This document shows, piece by piece, positions 16,946 through 25,570 of a DNA stretch of 45,442 nucleotides (positions within the stretch are counted from its first letter, which is position 1; each line of letters starts with the position of its first letter). The notes below the pieces were generated by a model. The model ran no database searches. It worked only from the letters and a program-made list of their open reading frames with translations, and was not told where the DNA came from. The DNA is from Nocardia elegans NBRC 108235 (GTDB lineage: Bacteria > Actinomycetota > Actinomycetes > Mycobacteriales > Mycobacteriaceae). The stretch spans positions 1 through 45,442 of the forward strand of contig NZ_BDBF01000058.1 in assembly GCF_001612845.1 (NCBI RefSeq), given 5' to 3'. The position numbers were made by a program, and so were the translations under genes.

Positions 16946-18329
16946 GGCTGAGCTCCCACGTCGTCACCGCATCGGCGTCCACCGGCTGCAGCAGCACCCG
17001 GTCGATGCGTCGTCCGTCCATGCGTTCCACCCGGGCCAGCCAGCCGCCGTGGGTGTGCGGCTGCATCGCGTGCCCGTTGGTCGCGCTCGGGGTGGGCAGC
17101 AGCACCTCGTCGCCGGCCAGCGGAATCCGGCCCAGGGTGGTCAGGACCAGTCCGCCGAGGGTGTCGTATTCGCCCTCGGGCGCGTCGTATCCGGTGGCCC
17201 GGGACACCTCGTCGATGCGCAGCAGCCCGGAACAGTTCCAGCCCAGGGCGGTGCGGCGCACGTCGAGTTCCTCCTCGTCGTGCTCGTCGCGGACGTCGCC
17301 GAGGATCTCCTCGATGATGTCCTCCATGGTCACCAGGCCCGCGGTGCCGCCGTATTCGTCGACGACCAGCGCGAGCTGCATCCCGTCGGCGCGCACCCGT
17401 TCCAGCACGGTGTCGCCGTCGAGGCTGGCGGGCACGATCGGCACCGGCCGCGCGATCGAGGACAGCGCGATGGTGCCGCGCTGCGCGACCGGATACAGGA
17501 ATGTCTGTTTGACGTGCACGATGCCGAGGGTGTTGTCCAGATCGCCGTCGATGACCGGGAAACGGGACAGGCCGGTGCGGCCGGCGGCGGCGATGAGGTC
17601 GGTGATGGTGTCGTTCTGATCCAGCGTTTCGATCTTCACCCGCGGCGTCATCAGATCCTCGGCGCTGCGCTCACCGAACAGCAGCGAGCGGTCCACCACG
17701 AGGGCGGTGCGCTGATCGAGCGAGCCCCGCATCGCGGAGGTGCGCACCAGCGAGCCCAGCTCCTGCGGCGAGCGCGCCGACCGCAGTTCCTCGGCCGGTT
17801 CGATGCCCAGCCGGCGCACCGCCCAGTTCGCGGCGCCGTTGAGCAGTTTGATCAGCCAGGAGAAGACCGTGGTGAACACGATCATCGGACCGGCCGTCCA
17901 GCGCGCGGTGGTCAGCGGTTTGGCGATCGCGATGTTCTTGGGGACCAGCTCGCCGTAGGTCATCGACAGCGAGGTCGCCAGCACGAGCGCGATGAACAGG
18001 GAAACGCCCTGCGCGGTCCCGGGGCCCGCGCCGAGCGCGGTGCAGATCGGCTCGATGAGCCGAGCCAGCACCGGTTCGGCGATATAGCCGGTGACCAGGG
18101 TGGTGATGGTGATGCCGAGCTGGGAGCCCGACAGCTGGAACGACAGGGTGCGGTGCGCGTGGCGAACCTGGCGCGCGCGACGGTCGCCCTCGCGGGCGTG
18201 CGCTTCGACGGTGCTGCGCTCGAGTGCGGTGAGCGAGAATTCGGCAGCGACGAAGATCGCCGTGCCCGCGGTGAGCGCGATGAATCCCAGCAGGCTGACG
18301 ATGGTGAGCACTACGGACACGATCGGCAC
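16938..18329 (-). CDS. CNNM/CorC-type membrane protein with CBS and CorC_HlyC domains (Rv1842c-like)
   Basis: A 463-residue protein. Domains in order: DUF21/CNNM transmembrane region with about four helices (residues 1-200, containing YGELVPKNIAIAKP), a CBS pair (DLMTPRVKIETLDQND, FPVIDGDLDNTLGIVHVKQ, LALVVDEYGGTAGLVTMEDIIEEILGD) and a C-terminal CorC_HlyC domain (LLRIDEVSRATGYDAPEGEYDTLGGLVL). Homologues are implicated in Mg2+ or Co2+ extrusion; the old name hemolysin is misleading. The start is GTG 18329. It heads a three-gene overlapping operon running to 14982 and is preceded by a 330-bp spacer with hairpins. Two dissimilar CNNM paralogues in one operon suggest a heteromeric transporter. 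Confidence 0.93.
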   Translation of the reverse strand: MPIVSVVLTIVSLLGFIALTAGTAIFVAAEFSLTALERSTVEAHAREGDRRARQVRHAHRTLSFQLSGSQLGITITTLVTGYIAEPVLARLIEPICTALGAGPGTAQGVSLFIALVLATSLSMTYGELVPKNIAIAKPLTTARWTAGPMIVFTTVFSWLIKLLNGAANWAVRRLGIEPAEELRSARSPQELGSLVRTSAMRGSLDQRTALVVDRSLLFGERSAEDLMTPRVKIETLDQNDTITDLIAAAGRTGLSRFPVIDGDLDNTLGIVHVKQTFLYPVAQRGTIALSSIARPVPIVPASLDGDTVLERVRADGMQLALVVDEYGGTAGLVTMEDIIEEILGDVRDEHDEEELDVRRTALGWNCSGLLRIDEVSRATGYDAPEGEYDTLGGLVLTTLGRIPLAGDEVLLPTPSATNGHAMQPHTHGGWLARVERMDGRRIDRVLLQPVDADAVTTWELSHG

Positions 18330-18659
18330 CGCCCACCGGGTAACGGAGGATCTGCGGAGACGGAGACGCCGGGTTGGTCACCCGGCTCGATAGAGGAGCC
18401 CTCCTGTGTGGCGCCCTCGGACGCGGGTGACAACTGGTTCCTTTCGCAAGTGGACGAGCCGAACTAAACGCAATGCCGGTCGGCGGAGGTCCGCCGGTCG
18501 GCACAGCCTATGTTACCGGGATCTGCGCGGCGACCGAGCGGCACGGCGCGCCGCGACCCCTCCGGTGCGGCGGATCGGGCTCGCGGCGAACGCGGAGGCG
18601 CCCGGTGTGTGCCGGATCCTGCCGGATCGCCCTCCGCGAGCCGCGCCGAGTGGTGAGCC
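18330..18659. other. 330-bp non-coding spacer (leader of the CNNM operon, guaB1 3' region)
   Basis: No convincing gene is present. On the minus strand it holds a hairpin GCCGGGT/ACCCGGC (18368-18386, 7-bp arms, 5-nt loop) close to the CNNM start and a GGAGGGCTCC stretch near 18400. A second GC-rich inverted repeat, CGGCGG/CCGCCG flanked by a repeated GCCGGTCGGC, lies around 18475-18503. An 8-bp dyad GTGGTGAG/CTCACCAC at 18650-18666 covers the guaB1 stop codon and may help termination. A structured leader is possible; I could not match it to the M-box, ydaO or other riboswitch consensus I know. Confidence 0.5.
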
Positions 18660-20105
18660 TCACCACCCCGAGGGCAGCGGGCGTCCTTCCGCGAAACCGG
18701 CGGTCGACTGCACGCCGAGCACCGCCTTCTCGTGCAGTTCGGCGAGCGTGCGGGCCCCGGCGTAGGTGCACGCGCTGCGCACACCCGAGCAGATGTGGTC
18801 GATGAGGTCCTCGACGCCGGGACGTTCCGGATCCAGTCGCATCCGGGAGGAGGAGATGCCCTCTTCGAACAGCGCCTTGCGGGCGCGATCGAATCCGCTG
18901 TCGGCGGCGGTGCGGGCGGCCACCGCGCGCTTGGAGGCCATGCCGAAGCTCTCCTTGTAGGCGTTGCCGTCACGGTCGACGCGCAGATCGCCGGGCGATT
19001 CGTAGGTACCGGCGAACCAGGAGCCGATCATCACGTTCGACGCGCCGGCGGCCAGTGCCAGCGCCACGTCGCGGGGATGGCGGACTCCGCCGTCGGCCCA
19101 GATGTGCACGCCGAGATCCTTTGCGGCCGTGGCGCATTCGGCGACGGCGGAGAACTGCGGGCGGCCGACGCCGGTCATCATGCGGGTGGTGCACATGGCG
19201 CCCGGGCCCACGCCGACCTTGACGATGTCGGCCCCGGCCTCGGCCAGATCGCGGGTTCCGGCCGCGGAGACCACATTGCCCGCCACCAGCGGCACGCCCA
19301 GTTTCAGGTCCGCGACCGCGCGCAGGGACTCGAGCATCTTCTCCTGGTGACCGTGGGCGGTATCGATGACCAGGACGTCTGCGCCGGCGTCGACCAGAGC
19401 CTTCGCCTTGCCCGGGATATCGCCGTTCACACCGACCGCGGCCGCGATGCGCAGCGTGCCGTTCCGGTCCACGGCCGGGGTGTAGATGCCGTCGCGGACC
19501 GCGCCGGTGCGCGTCATGACACCGGCCAGGGTGCCGTCGTCGTGGACCAGCACCGCGAGGGTCGCGTGCGCGGCCTCGAGCAGGCCGAAGATCTCGCGCG
19601 GGGAGGTGGTCGCGGCGGCGCTGACGAAATCGGCGTCGGCGACCGTGCGCAACCGCGCGAACCGATCCACATCGGCACAGGCGGATTCGGTGACGACGCC
19701 GACCGGCTTGTCGTTCTCGACGATGACCACGGCGCGATGGGCGCGCTTGTGGATCAGGGCCAGCGCTTCCGACACCGAATGATCCGGCCCGAGGGTGACC
19801 GGGGTGTCGGCGGTGAGCGAACGGCTCTTGACGAAGGAGATGGTGTCGGAGGCCGCGCTGATCGGCAGATCCTGCGGCAGCACCACGATGCCGCCGCGGC
19901 GCGCGACCGTTTCGGCCATGCGGCGTCCGGCGACCGCGGTCATATTCGCGACCACGATGGGGATGGTGGTGCCGGTTCCGTCGCTGGTGGACAGGTCCAC
20001 ATCGAACCGCGACGACACATCGGTGCGATTGGGTACGAGGAACAGATCGTCGTAGGTGAGGTCGTACGGCGGCGTGTGTCCTGGGAGAAACTGCACTCCG
20101 GCCAT
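18660..20105 (-). CDS. guaB1: GuaB1-type IMP dehydrogenase family protein (GMP reductase)
   Basis: A 481-residue IMPDH/GMPR-family TIM barrel with an inserted CBS pair. The barrel starts YDLTYDDLFLVPNRTDVSSR; the CBS pair spans about residues 95-210 (TLGPDHSVSEAL, GVVTESACADVDRF, TLAGVMTRTGAVRDGIY). The catalytic loop is GPGAMCTTRMMTGVGRPQ with Cys305. From memory, mycobacterial GuaB1 (Rv1843c/MSMEG_3634) was shown to be a GMP reductase controlled by ATP and GTP rather than an IMP dehydrogenase, so this is probably the purine-salvage enzyme that turns GMP into IMP. ATG 20105 is used because the conserved MAGVQFLPGH begins there. It is divergent from the PPOX gene with 59 bp between starts. 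Confidence 0.93.
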   Translation of the reverse strand: MAGVQFLPGHTPPYDLTYDDLFLVPNRTDVSSRFDVDLSTSDGTGTTIPIVVANMTAVAGRRMAETVARRGGIVVLPQDLPISAASDTISFVKSRSLTADTPVTLGPDHSVSEALALIHKRAHRAVVIVENDKPVGVVTESACADVDRFARLRTVADADFVSAAATTSPREIFGLLEAAHATLAVLVHDDGTLAGVMTRTGAVRDGIYTPAVDRNGTLRIAAAVGVNGDIPGKAKALVDAGADVLVIDTAHGHQEKMLESLRAVADLKLGVPLVAGNVVSAAGTRDLAEAGADIVKVGVGPGAMCTTRMMTGVGRPQFSAVAECATAAKDLGVHIWADGGVRHPRDVALALAAGASNVMIGSWFAGTYESPGDLRVDRDGNAYKESFGMASKRAVAARTAADSGFDRARKALFEEGISSSRMRLDPERPGVEDLIDHICSGVRSACTYAGARTLAELHEKAVLGVQSTAGFAEGRPLPSGW

Positions 20106-20164
20106 TGTAGGGGAATCGATCATGGCAGGGTGGGTGCGAGAGGACCGTCGAGAAAGGATCGCCC

Positions 20165-20623
20165 ATGCCACGGATCGCGACCGCCACGGAGGTCGACCGG
20201 ACCGAACTGCTCGACTTCGCCCGGCAGCGCCATCGCGGTGTCCTGGTCACCACGCGCGCCGACGGCGCCCCGCAGATGTCGCCGGTGACCTGCGGCGTCG
20301 ACGAGGCGGGCCGGATCGTGATCTCCACCTACCCCGGACGGGCCAAGACCCGCAACGCGCGCCGCGATCCGCAGGTGTCGATCTGTGTGCTGTCCGACGA
20401 CTGGGACGGTCCGTACGTCCAGATCGACGGGCGTGCCGAGGTACTCGACATGCCGGAAGCGCTGGACGGACTGGTGGACTACTACCGCTGTATCGCGGGC
20501 GAGCATCCCGATTGGGAGGACTACCGCGCGGCGATGGCGCGGCAGAACAAATCGCTGATCCGCATCGAGGTCGAGCGGTGGGGGCCGGTCGCCACCGGCG
20601 GATTCCCGCCGTCTCAGGACTAG
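20165..20623 (+). CDS. PPOX-class F420/FMN-dependent oxidoreductase (Rv1155-like)
   Basis: A 152-residue split-barrel flavin-binding-fold protein of the pyridoxamine 5'-phosphate oxidase superfamily. GVLVTTRADGAPQMSPVTCGVDEAGRIVISTYPGRAKTRNARRDPQVSICVL is the cofactor-binding core; actinobacterial members of this type (such as Rv1155) bind F420 or FMN and reduce small substrates. The RAKTRNARRDP basic stretch fits phosphate or F420 binding. The ATG has AAGG seven bases upstream. It is divergent from guaB1 and its stop overlaps that of the convergent DUF1992 gene by 4 bp. Cofactor choice cannot be decided from sequence alone. Confidence 0.88.
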   Translation: MPRIATATEVDRTELLDFARQRHRGVLVTTRADGAPQMSPVTCGVDEAGRIVISTYPGRAKTRNARRDPQVSICVLSDDWDGPYVQIDGRAEVLDMPEALDGLVDYYRCIAGEHPDWEDYRAAMARQNKSLIRIEVERWGPVATGGFPPSQD

Positions 20624-21147
20624 GCGGCGCCGGGGCGGTCGCGGCGGAGCAGTCGGCGCCACCACGGCGGGCGGCCGTCCCGGTATCGCGTGGAAGTGGT
20701 TGCGGGAGAGACTTTTCCGCTGCCGGAGGCCGTTCGTTGCCGGGTGCGCCGGTCGGCGCGCCAGCGCGCGACGACCTCGTCGGCTCGGGCGGGTGCGAGG
20801 CGGACGTGGGGGCCGTGCGGCATCCGGATCCATTCCACGATGCGGAGGTTGAGATCGGACACATAGGCGCGGACCTCGGCCTCGGAATCCATCTCCGCGA
20901 CCCGCTCGGGTAACTGCTCCAGATCGCGGCGCAGCACCAACGAGGTCGGCAGCAGCGCCTCGCCGCCCACACCTTCGCGGCGCAGGTAGTTGTTCAGCCA
21001 CCAGTTCTCGTCGTAGGGCTCGCCCACGCCGGGCAGGGGTTTGCCGGTCCCGGCCAGATTGTCGAATTCACCGCGTTCGGTGGCCTCGCGGATCTGCTTG
21101 TCGATCCAGGATTCGAAACCCATGCCGGCCGGTTTGCGTTCGGTCAT
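20620..21147 (-). CDS. DUF1992 (DnaJ-C28-like) protein
   Basis: A 175-residue protein. The N-terminal 70 residues are the DUF1992 domain: GFESWIDKQIREATERGEFDNLAGTGKPLPG, then DENWWLNNYLRREG, which also occurs in eukaryotic DNAJC28. The remainder is charged, with a basic C-terminal tail (PPWWRRLLRRDRPG). The function of DUF1992 is unknown; there is no J-domain HPD motif here. ATG 21147 has GAGGAGG eight bases upstream. It is convergent with the PPOX gene and divergent from eutB (146 bp between starts). Confidence 0.9.
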   Translation of the reverse strand: MTERKPAGMGFESWIDKQIREATERGEFDNLAGTGKPLPGVGEPYDENWWLNNYLRREGVGGEALLPTSLVLRRDLEQLPERVAEMDSEAEVRAYVSDLNLRIVEWIRMPHGPHVRLAPARADEVVARWRADRRTRQRTASGSGKVSPATTSTRYRDGRPPWWRRLLRRDRPGAA

Positions 21148-21292
21148 GTGCGCCTCCTCGCAGTGTCGGAGTGCTTACCCGATCGTAACGCGTTGGGGCA
21201 TAACGGACATCGAGGGGTGTGGGTGCGCGGCGGTACGCTGGCAGCCACCACCGGCGGTGAGGGTGGACAGGACGCCGATCCGGAGGAGACCG

Positions 21293-22714
21293 ATGACGCG
21301 GTATCAGCAGACCCTCCACGGCCGGACCTACGCCTTCGACGGGCTGGCCGACCTGCTGGCCAAGGCGACACCGCTGCGCAGCGGTGACGAACTCGCCGGG
21401 TGCGCGGCGAGTTCGGACGCGGAGCGCGCCGCGGCGCAGTGGGCGCTGGCGGAGGTGCCGCTGCGCGACTTCCTGAACGATCCGGTGGTGCCCTACGAGA
21501 CCGACGAGGTCACGAGGCTGATTCTCGACACGCATGATCGCGCCGCGTTCGCGCCGATCGCGCAGTTGTCCGTCGGTGGCCTGCGGGACTGGCTGCTCGC
21601 GGTGGCCGCGGGAGCGGAGGCGGATCCACCGGCAGCGGTATTGCGTTCCGTGGCATCGGGTTTGACGCCGGAGATGGTCGCGGCGGTGAGCAAACTGATG
21701 CGCAATCAGGATCTGATCGCGGTCGCGCGGGCCGCCGAGGTGCGCTCCGGTTTCCGCACCACCATCGGACTGCCGGGCCGGCTGGCCACCCGGTTGCAGC
21801 CGAATCACCCCACCGACGATCCGCGCGGTATCGCGGCGGCGGTACTCGACGGATTGCTGCTCGGCTGCGGGGATGCGGTGATCGGCGTGAATCCGGCCAC
21901 CGACTCGCCGCGGGCCGCCGCCGAGCTGCTGACGCTGCTCGACGAGGTGCGGACCCGATTCGACATTCCGGTCCAGTCCTGTGTGCTCGCCCATGTGACC
22001 ACCACGCTGGGGTTGATCGAGGCGGGGGCGCCGGTGGATCTGGTCTTTCAGTCGGTCGCCGGGACGGAAGCGGCGAATGCGAGCTTCGGGGTGAATCTGT
22101 CGCTGCTGCGCGAGGCCAACGAAGCCGGACGGTCGCTGGGGCGCGGAACCGTCGGCGACAACGTGATGTATCTGGAAACCGGGCAGGGCTCGGCACTGTC
22201 GGCGGGCGCTCATCTAGGCACCGGCGGCAGGCCCGTCGATCAGCAGACGCTCGAGGCGCGGGCGTACGCCGTCGCGCGTGAGTTGGAGCCGTTACTGGTC
22301 AACACGGTCGTCGGCTTCATCGGCCCGGAATATCTGTACGACGGCAAACAGATCGTCCGGGCGGGGCTGGAGGATCACTTCTGCGGCAAACTGCTCGGCC
22401 TGCCGATGGGCGTCGACGTCTGCTACACCAACCACGCCGAGGCTGATCAGGACGATATGGACACCCTGCTGACGCTGCTCGGCGCGGCCGGTGTCGCGTT
22501 CGTGATCGCGGTGCCGGGGGCCGACGACGTGATGCTCGGCTACCAGAGCCTCAGTTTCCACGACGCGCTGTACGTGCGCCGGCTGTTGGGCCTGGCGCCC
22601 GCGCCGGAGTTCGAGCAGTGGCTGGCGCGACTGGGCATGCTCGACGCCGGGGGCGGTATCGCCGCGGTCGAACCGCTGACCTCGCCGCTGCGGGAATTGG
22701 CGGGGCCGCGATGA
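21293..22714 (+). CDS. eutB: ethanolamine ammonia-lyase large subunit
   Basis: The 473-residue catalytic subunit of adenosylcobalamin-dependent ethanolamine ammonia-lyase, which converts ethanolamine to acetaldehyde and ammonia. Characteristic segments: SKLMRNQDLIAVARAAEVRSGFRTTIGLPGRLATRLQPNHPTDD, GDAVIGVNPATDS, HVTTTLGLIEAGAPVDLVFQSVAGTEAANASFGV, MYLETGQGSALSAGAH, GPEYLYDGKQIVRAGLEDHFCGKLLGLPMGVDVCYTNHA and the C-terminal DDVMLGYQSLSFHD. Length matches the family. ATG 21293 has GGAGGAG upstream. It overlaps eutC by four bases. No reactivase eutA, transporter, aldehyde dehydrogenase or shell genes are nearby, so this is the compact form, probably for using ethanolamine from lipids as a nitrogen source. 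Confidence 0.97.
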   Translation: MTRYQQTLHGRTYAFDGLADLLAKATPLRSGDELAGCAASSDAERAAAQWALAEVPLRDFLNDPVVPYETDEVTRLILDTHDRAAFAPIAQLSVGGLRDWLLAVAAGAEADPPAAVLRSVASGLTPEMVAAVSKLMRNQDLIAVARAAEVRSGFRTTIGLPGRLATRLQPNHPTDDPRGIAAAVLDGLLLGCGDAVIGVNPATDSPRAAAELLTLLDEVRTRFDIPVQSCVLAHVTTTLGLIEAGAPVDLVFQSVAGTEAANASFGVNLSLLREANEAGRSLGRGTVGDNVMYLETGQGSALSAGAHLGTGGRPVDQQTLEARAYAVARELEPLLVNTVVGFIGPEYLYDGKQIVRAGLEDHFCGKLLGLPMGVDVCYTNHAEADQDDMDTLLTLLGAAGVAFVIAVPGADDVMLGYQSLSFHDALYVRRLLGLAPAPEFEQWLARLGMLDAGGGIAAVEPLTSPLRELAGPR

Positions 22715-23523
22715 GCGCTGGGCGCGATGATGGGAGTGCGGTGGGTGCGGACAGCGAGTTGTTCTGGCGGGAGTTGCGCGGGACGACGCAGGCGCGGATC
22801 GGGCTCGGGCGGACCGGTGACGCACTGCCCACGGCACGCGTACTGGAGTTCCGGGCCGCGCATGCGGCGGCGCGCGACGCGGTGCACACCTGCGTGGACG
22901 TGGATGCGCTGTGCGAACGGGCCGCCGCGCTGGACATCGGGACGCCGATCCGGGTACGCAGCCGCGCCCGAGACCGCGCGGAGTATCTGCGCCGACCCGA
23001 TCTCGGACGAGAACCCGAGGAGTCCTCGGTGCTACGAAAGCCTCTGTCGCCCAGTGCTTTCGATGTGGGATTCGTTCTGGCCGACGGTTTGTCCCCGAGT
23101 GCGCTCGCGACACATGGCCCCGATCTGCTCGCGGCCCTGGTCGACGAACTCGCCCCGCAGTACACGCTGGCCCCGCCGGTGATCGCGACGCAGGCGCGGG
23201 TGGCGATCGGTGACCATCTCGGCGCCGCGCTCGGCGTGCGCACCGTGCTGGTGCTGATCGGCGAACGCCCCGGCCTGTCGGTGGCCGACAGTCTCGGCAT
23301 CTACCTCACCCACCGCCCCCGACCGGGCCGCACCGACGCCGAACGCAACTGCGTGTCGAATATTCACCCGCCCGAGGGCTTGGGGTATCGACAGGCCGCC
23401 GCCGTCGTCGCGGGTCTGGTCGCAGGTGCGCGTGCACTGGGACGATCCGGCGTAGACCTGAAGGACGGGTCTGGCGCCGATGCGGTGAAAACCACTGTGG
23501 TGGAAGGCATTCCGGAGCGCTGA
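22711..23523 (+). CDS. eutC: ethanolamine ammonia-lyase small subunit
   Basis: The 270-residue light chain of ethanolamine ammonia-lyase, which binds the lower part of adenosylcobalamin together with EutB. Seen: FRELRGTTQARIGLGRTGDALPTARVLEFRAAHAAARDAVH at the N-terminus, FVLADGLSPSALATHGPDLL, VLIGERPGLSVADSLGIYLTHRPRPGRTDAERNCVSNIHPPEGLGYRQAA near the C-terminus, all family hallmarks. ATG 22711 overlaps the eutB stop in ATGA, so translation is coupled. The 235 bp that follow up to the helicase stop hold no gene I recognise. Confidence 0.97.
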   Translation: MSAGRDDGSAVGADSELFWRELRGTTQARIGLGRTGDALPTARVLEFRAAHAAARDAVHTCVDVDALCERAAALDIGTPIRVRSRARDRAEYLRRPDLGREPEESSVLRKPLSPSAFDVGFVLADGLSPSALATHGPDLLAALVDELAPQYTLAPPVIATQARVAIGDHLGAALGVRTVLVLIGERPGLSVADSLGIYLTHRPRPGRTDAERNCVSNIHPPEGLGYRQAAAVVAGLVAGARALGRSGVDLKDGSGADAVKTTVVEGIPER

Positions 23524-23758
23524 CAGCGAAACGGCGCTGCACGGTCGAAAGTGCGCCATGCCGAGAGGTGCGGTAGGAGCGAACCGTGCCCTTCTCGCCG
23601 GTTCCGTCGGGTGCGGAAGCGGGCGCGGGGGACGAGGGGCGTGGTCGGTGATGATGGCACGGTAGGCCGAATCATCGGTTCGCAGTCGGAAACCGGGACC
23701 GACGTCGGTGGTTGGCACGCTGCCGCGTCGACGGGGTTGGGTTGTCCCGGTAGGTGAT

Positions 23759-25570
23759 TCAGTTGGCGCGGCGGTTGCGGGAGTGTGGCGGCCGGGTGTT
23801 TCGCCGGGGCCTTGCGGGTGTGTCGGCTTCTTGCGTGTCGACCGTCCGAGGCGGGGCGGCGGCCGGATCCGGGACCGGGCATCCGGTCGGCGGGCGGGCC
23901 CCGGCCAAGACGGCGAGCCGGGGGTCGCCTGGTCGGATGCGCACGTGCTCGAATACCACCGCGGCGTCGCGGAGTACGGTGTCCGCGCTCGCATCGGTGC
24001 CGATTGTGACGACGGTGCCGCTCGCGCCCGCGCGGCCCGTGCGGCCGGAGCGGTGCAGGTAGTCCTTGGCGTCGGCGGCGGGATCGACGTGGACCACCAG
24101 CGTGACGTCGTCGACGTGGATCCCGCGTGCGGCCACGTCGGTGGCGACGAGAACCGGTGCCACGCCGGAGGAGAACGCGGCCAAGGTGCGCGTGCGCTGC
24201 GCTTGGCTCAGCCCGCCGTGCAGCGCGACGGCGCCGATGCCCGCTTCCCGCAGCCGCCCGGCGAGTTTGTCCGCACCGTACTGGGTGCGCACGAACAGCA
24301 GGGTGCGCCCGTCGCGCGCGGCGATCTCCGCGACCACTGCGCGCTTGTCGGTCGCTCGCATCTGGAGGAGGTAGTGGGAGACCTTCGCCGTGCCGGAAGG
24401 GGGGAGCCCGCTGAAATCATTTCCGGTGGGCGGCCTGCCGATCGCATCGGCGGGAGTGGGTTCGACAGTCGACGTCGTCGGCGAGCTCGGCACCTGCGGC
24501 CGGGCTTCTCGGCCGGTCCCGGCAGCCGGGGGCGGTGAATTCTCTTGTCTTTCAGCGGTTTTGCGGGTGGGAGACGTCCCGGCTGCGATGGCAGCTGGAG
24601 CATCGGCCGACTCGGTTTCTCCCGGGCGGGCCGCGGCGTGCCCGGAAGAAGGAGCCCGCGTTCCCGCGGTGGTCGTGACGTCGTGATGGACTGGGTCGTT
24701 CAGATAGGTGTGCACCAGCGTGTCGACGGCGGCATCCAAGGTCGCGGAGAAAAGCAGGTGCTGAGTGCCGGCGGGCAAGCGGTCGAGGATCGTGCGGATC
24801 TGGTCGACGAAGCCCAGTTCGGCCATGTGGTCGGCCTCGTCGATCGCGACCACGCGGATCGCGTCCAGGGCGACTTTGTCCTGGTCGATGAGGTCGGTGA
24901 GCCGGCCGGGGGTCGCTACCAGCAGGTCCACGCCGCGGTTCAGGCGATCGGCTTGCCGTTTGATCGGCACACCGCCGACGGCCGTCGCCACCCGCAGGCC
25001 CAGCGACAGCGCCGCCTGGTCGAGGGCCGTCTCGATCTGCAGGGCCAACTCGCGGGTGGGGGCGAGGACGAGCGCACGGGGGCGGCGCGGTGCGGACGCG
25101 CCGCGCCGCAGCCGGACCAGCATCGGCAGGCCGAAGGCCAGGGTCTTGCCGGAACCGGTGGCCGCGCGTCCCAGCACATCGCGACCGGCGAGCACATCCG
25201 GAATCGCCGCCGCCTGAATGGGAAATGCGGTCTCGAGGCGCTCCCGCCGCAACGCCTGCACCAGTTCGACCGGCAGGCCGAGTGTCGCGAATCCGGGCCC
25301 TGCGGCCGGACCGCGAGAAGCTTCGCCGCCCGGCGATGAGGTCGAGGGTTCGGAGCGCCCGGCTCGGCGACGGTCCTTCGGTGCCCGGTCTCCGGCATCC
25401 GGTGTGCGGTCCGATCGTCCCGTGCGCTCGCCCGTCGGCCGGCCGGACCCGGCCCGCCCGGAACCTTCCGAGGATCGCGCGCCCCGGGGGCCGCCGCGTC
25501 CGAAAGGCTTGTCCCCGCGATCGTTCGCGTGCCGGCCGCGAGCTCCCGGGGAACGCCGTCGCTCAGGCAC
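23759..25570 (-). CDS. DEAD-box RNA helicase with long inter-domain linker
   Basis: A 603-residue ATP-dependent RNA helicase. Both RecA domains are intact: Q motif around FPIQAAAIP, Walker A ATGSGKT, PTRELALQ, TPGRL, DEAD, SAT, then in domain 2 TLLFVRTQYGADKLA, VATDVAARGIHV and HRSGRTGRAG. The first 95 residues are an Arg/Gly/Pro-rich basic tail, likely RNA-binding. About 95 residues of Ala/Pro/Thr/Ser-rich, low-complexity sequence are inserted between the two RecA domains, where most DEAD-box proteins have a short linker. The start is GTG 25570, which overlaps the stop of the M56 peptidase by 8 bp, so the helicase is translated from the same mRNA as the peptidase. Confidence 0.92.
   Translation of the reverse strand: MPERRRSPGARGRHANDRGDKPFGRGGPRGARSSEGSGRAGSGRPTGERTGRSDRTPDAGDRAPKDRRRAGRSEPSTSSPGGEASRGPAAGPGFATLGLPVELVQALRRERLETAFPIQAAAIPDVLAGRDVLGRAATGSGKTLAFGLPMLVRLRRGASAPRRPRALVLAPTRELALQIETALDQAALSLGLRVATAVGGVPIKRQADRLNRGVDLLVATPGRLTDLIDQDKVALDAIRVVAIDEADHMAELGFVDQIRTILDRLPAGTQHLLFSATLDAAVDTLVHTYLNDPVHHDVTTTAGTRAPSSGHAAARPGETESADAPAAIAAGTSPTRKTAERQENSPPPAAGTGREARPQVPSSPTTSTVEPTPADAIGRPPTGNDFSGLPPSGTAKVSHYLLQMRATDKRAVVAEIAARDGRTLLFVRTQYGADKLAGRLREAGIGAVALHGGLSQAQRTRTLAAFSSGVAPVLVATDVAARGIHVDDVTLVVHVDPAADAKDYLHRSGRTGRAGASGTVVTIGTDASADTVLRDAAVVFEHVRIRPGDPRLAVLAGARPPTGCPVPDPAAAPPRTVDTQEADTPARPRRNTRPPHSRNRRAN

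Noticed and set aside
16716..18467. 583-codon plus-strand frame opposite the CNNM genes
   Set aside because: Shadow frame; the minus strand carries clear CNNM/CBS domains over the same span.
18330..18480. M-box (Mg2+) or ydaO (c-di-AMP) riboswitch before the CNNM operon
   Set aside because: GGAGGGCTCC looked like part of the M-box GGTGAGGCTCC, but the other conserved elements (GGGTCAACAGG, GTGCTAAAGCTC) are missing, and the ydaO core is absent.
23524..23758. RNA gene between eutC and the helicase
   Set aside because: No tRNA-like fold, terminator with T run or promoter pair was visible in these 235 bp.
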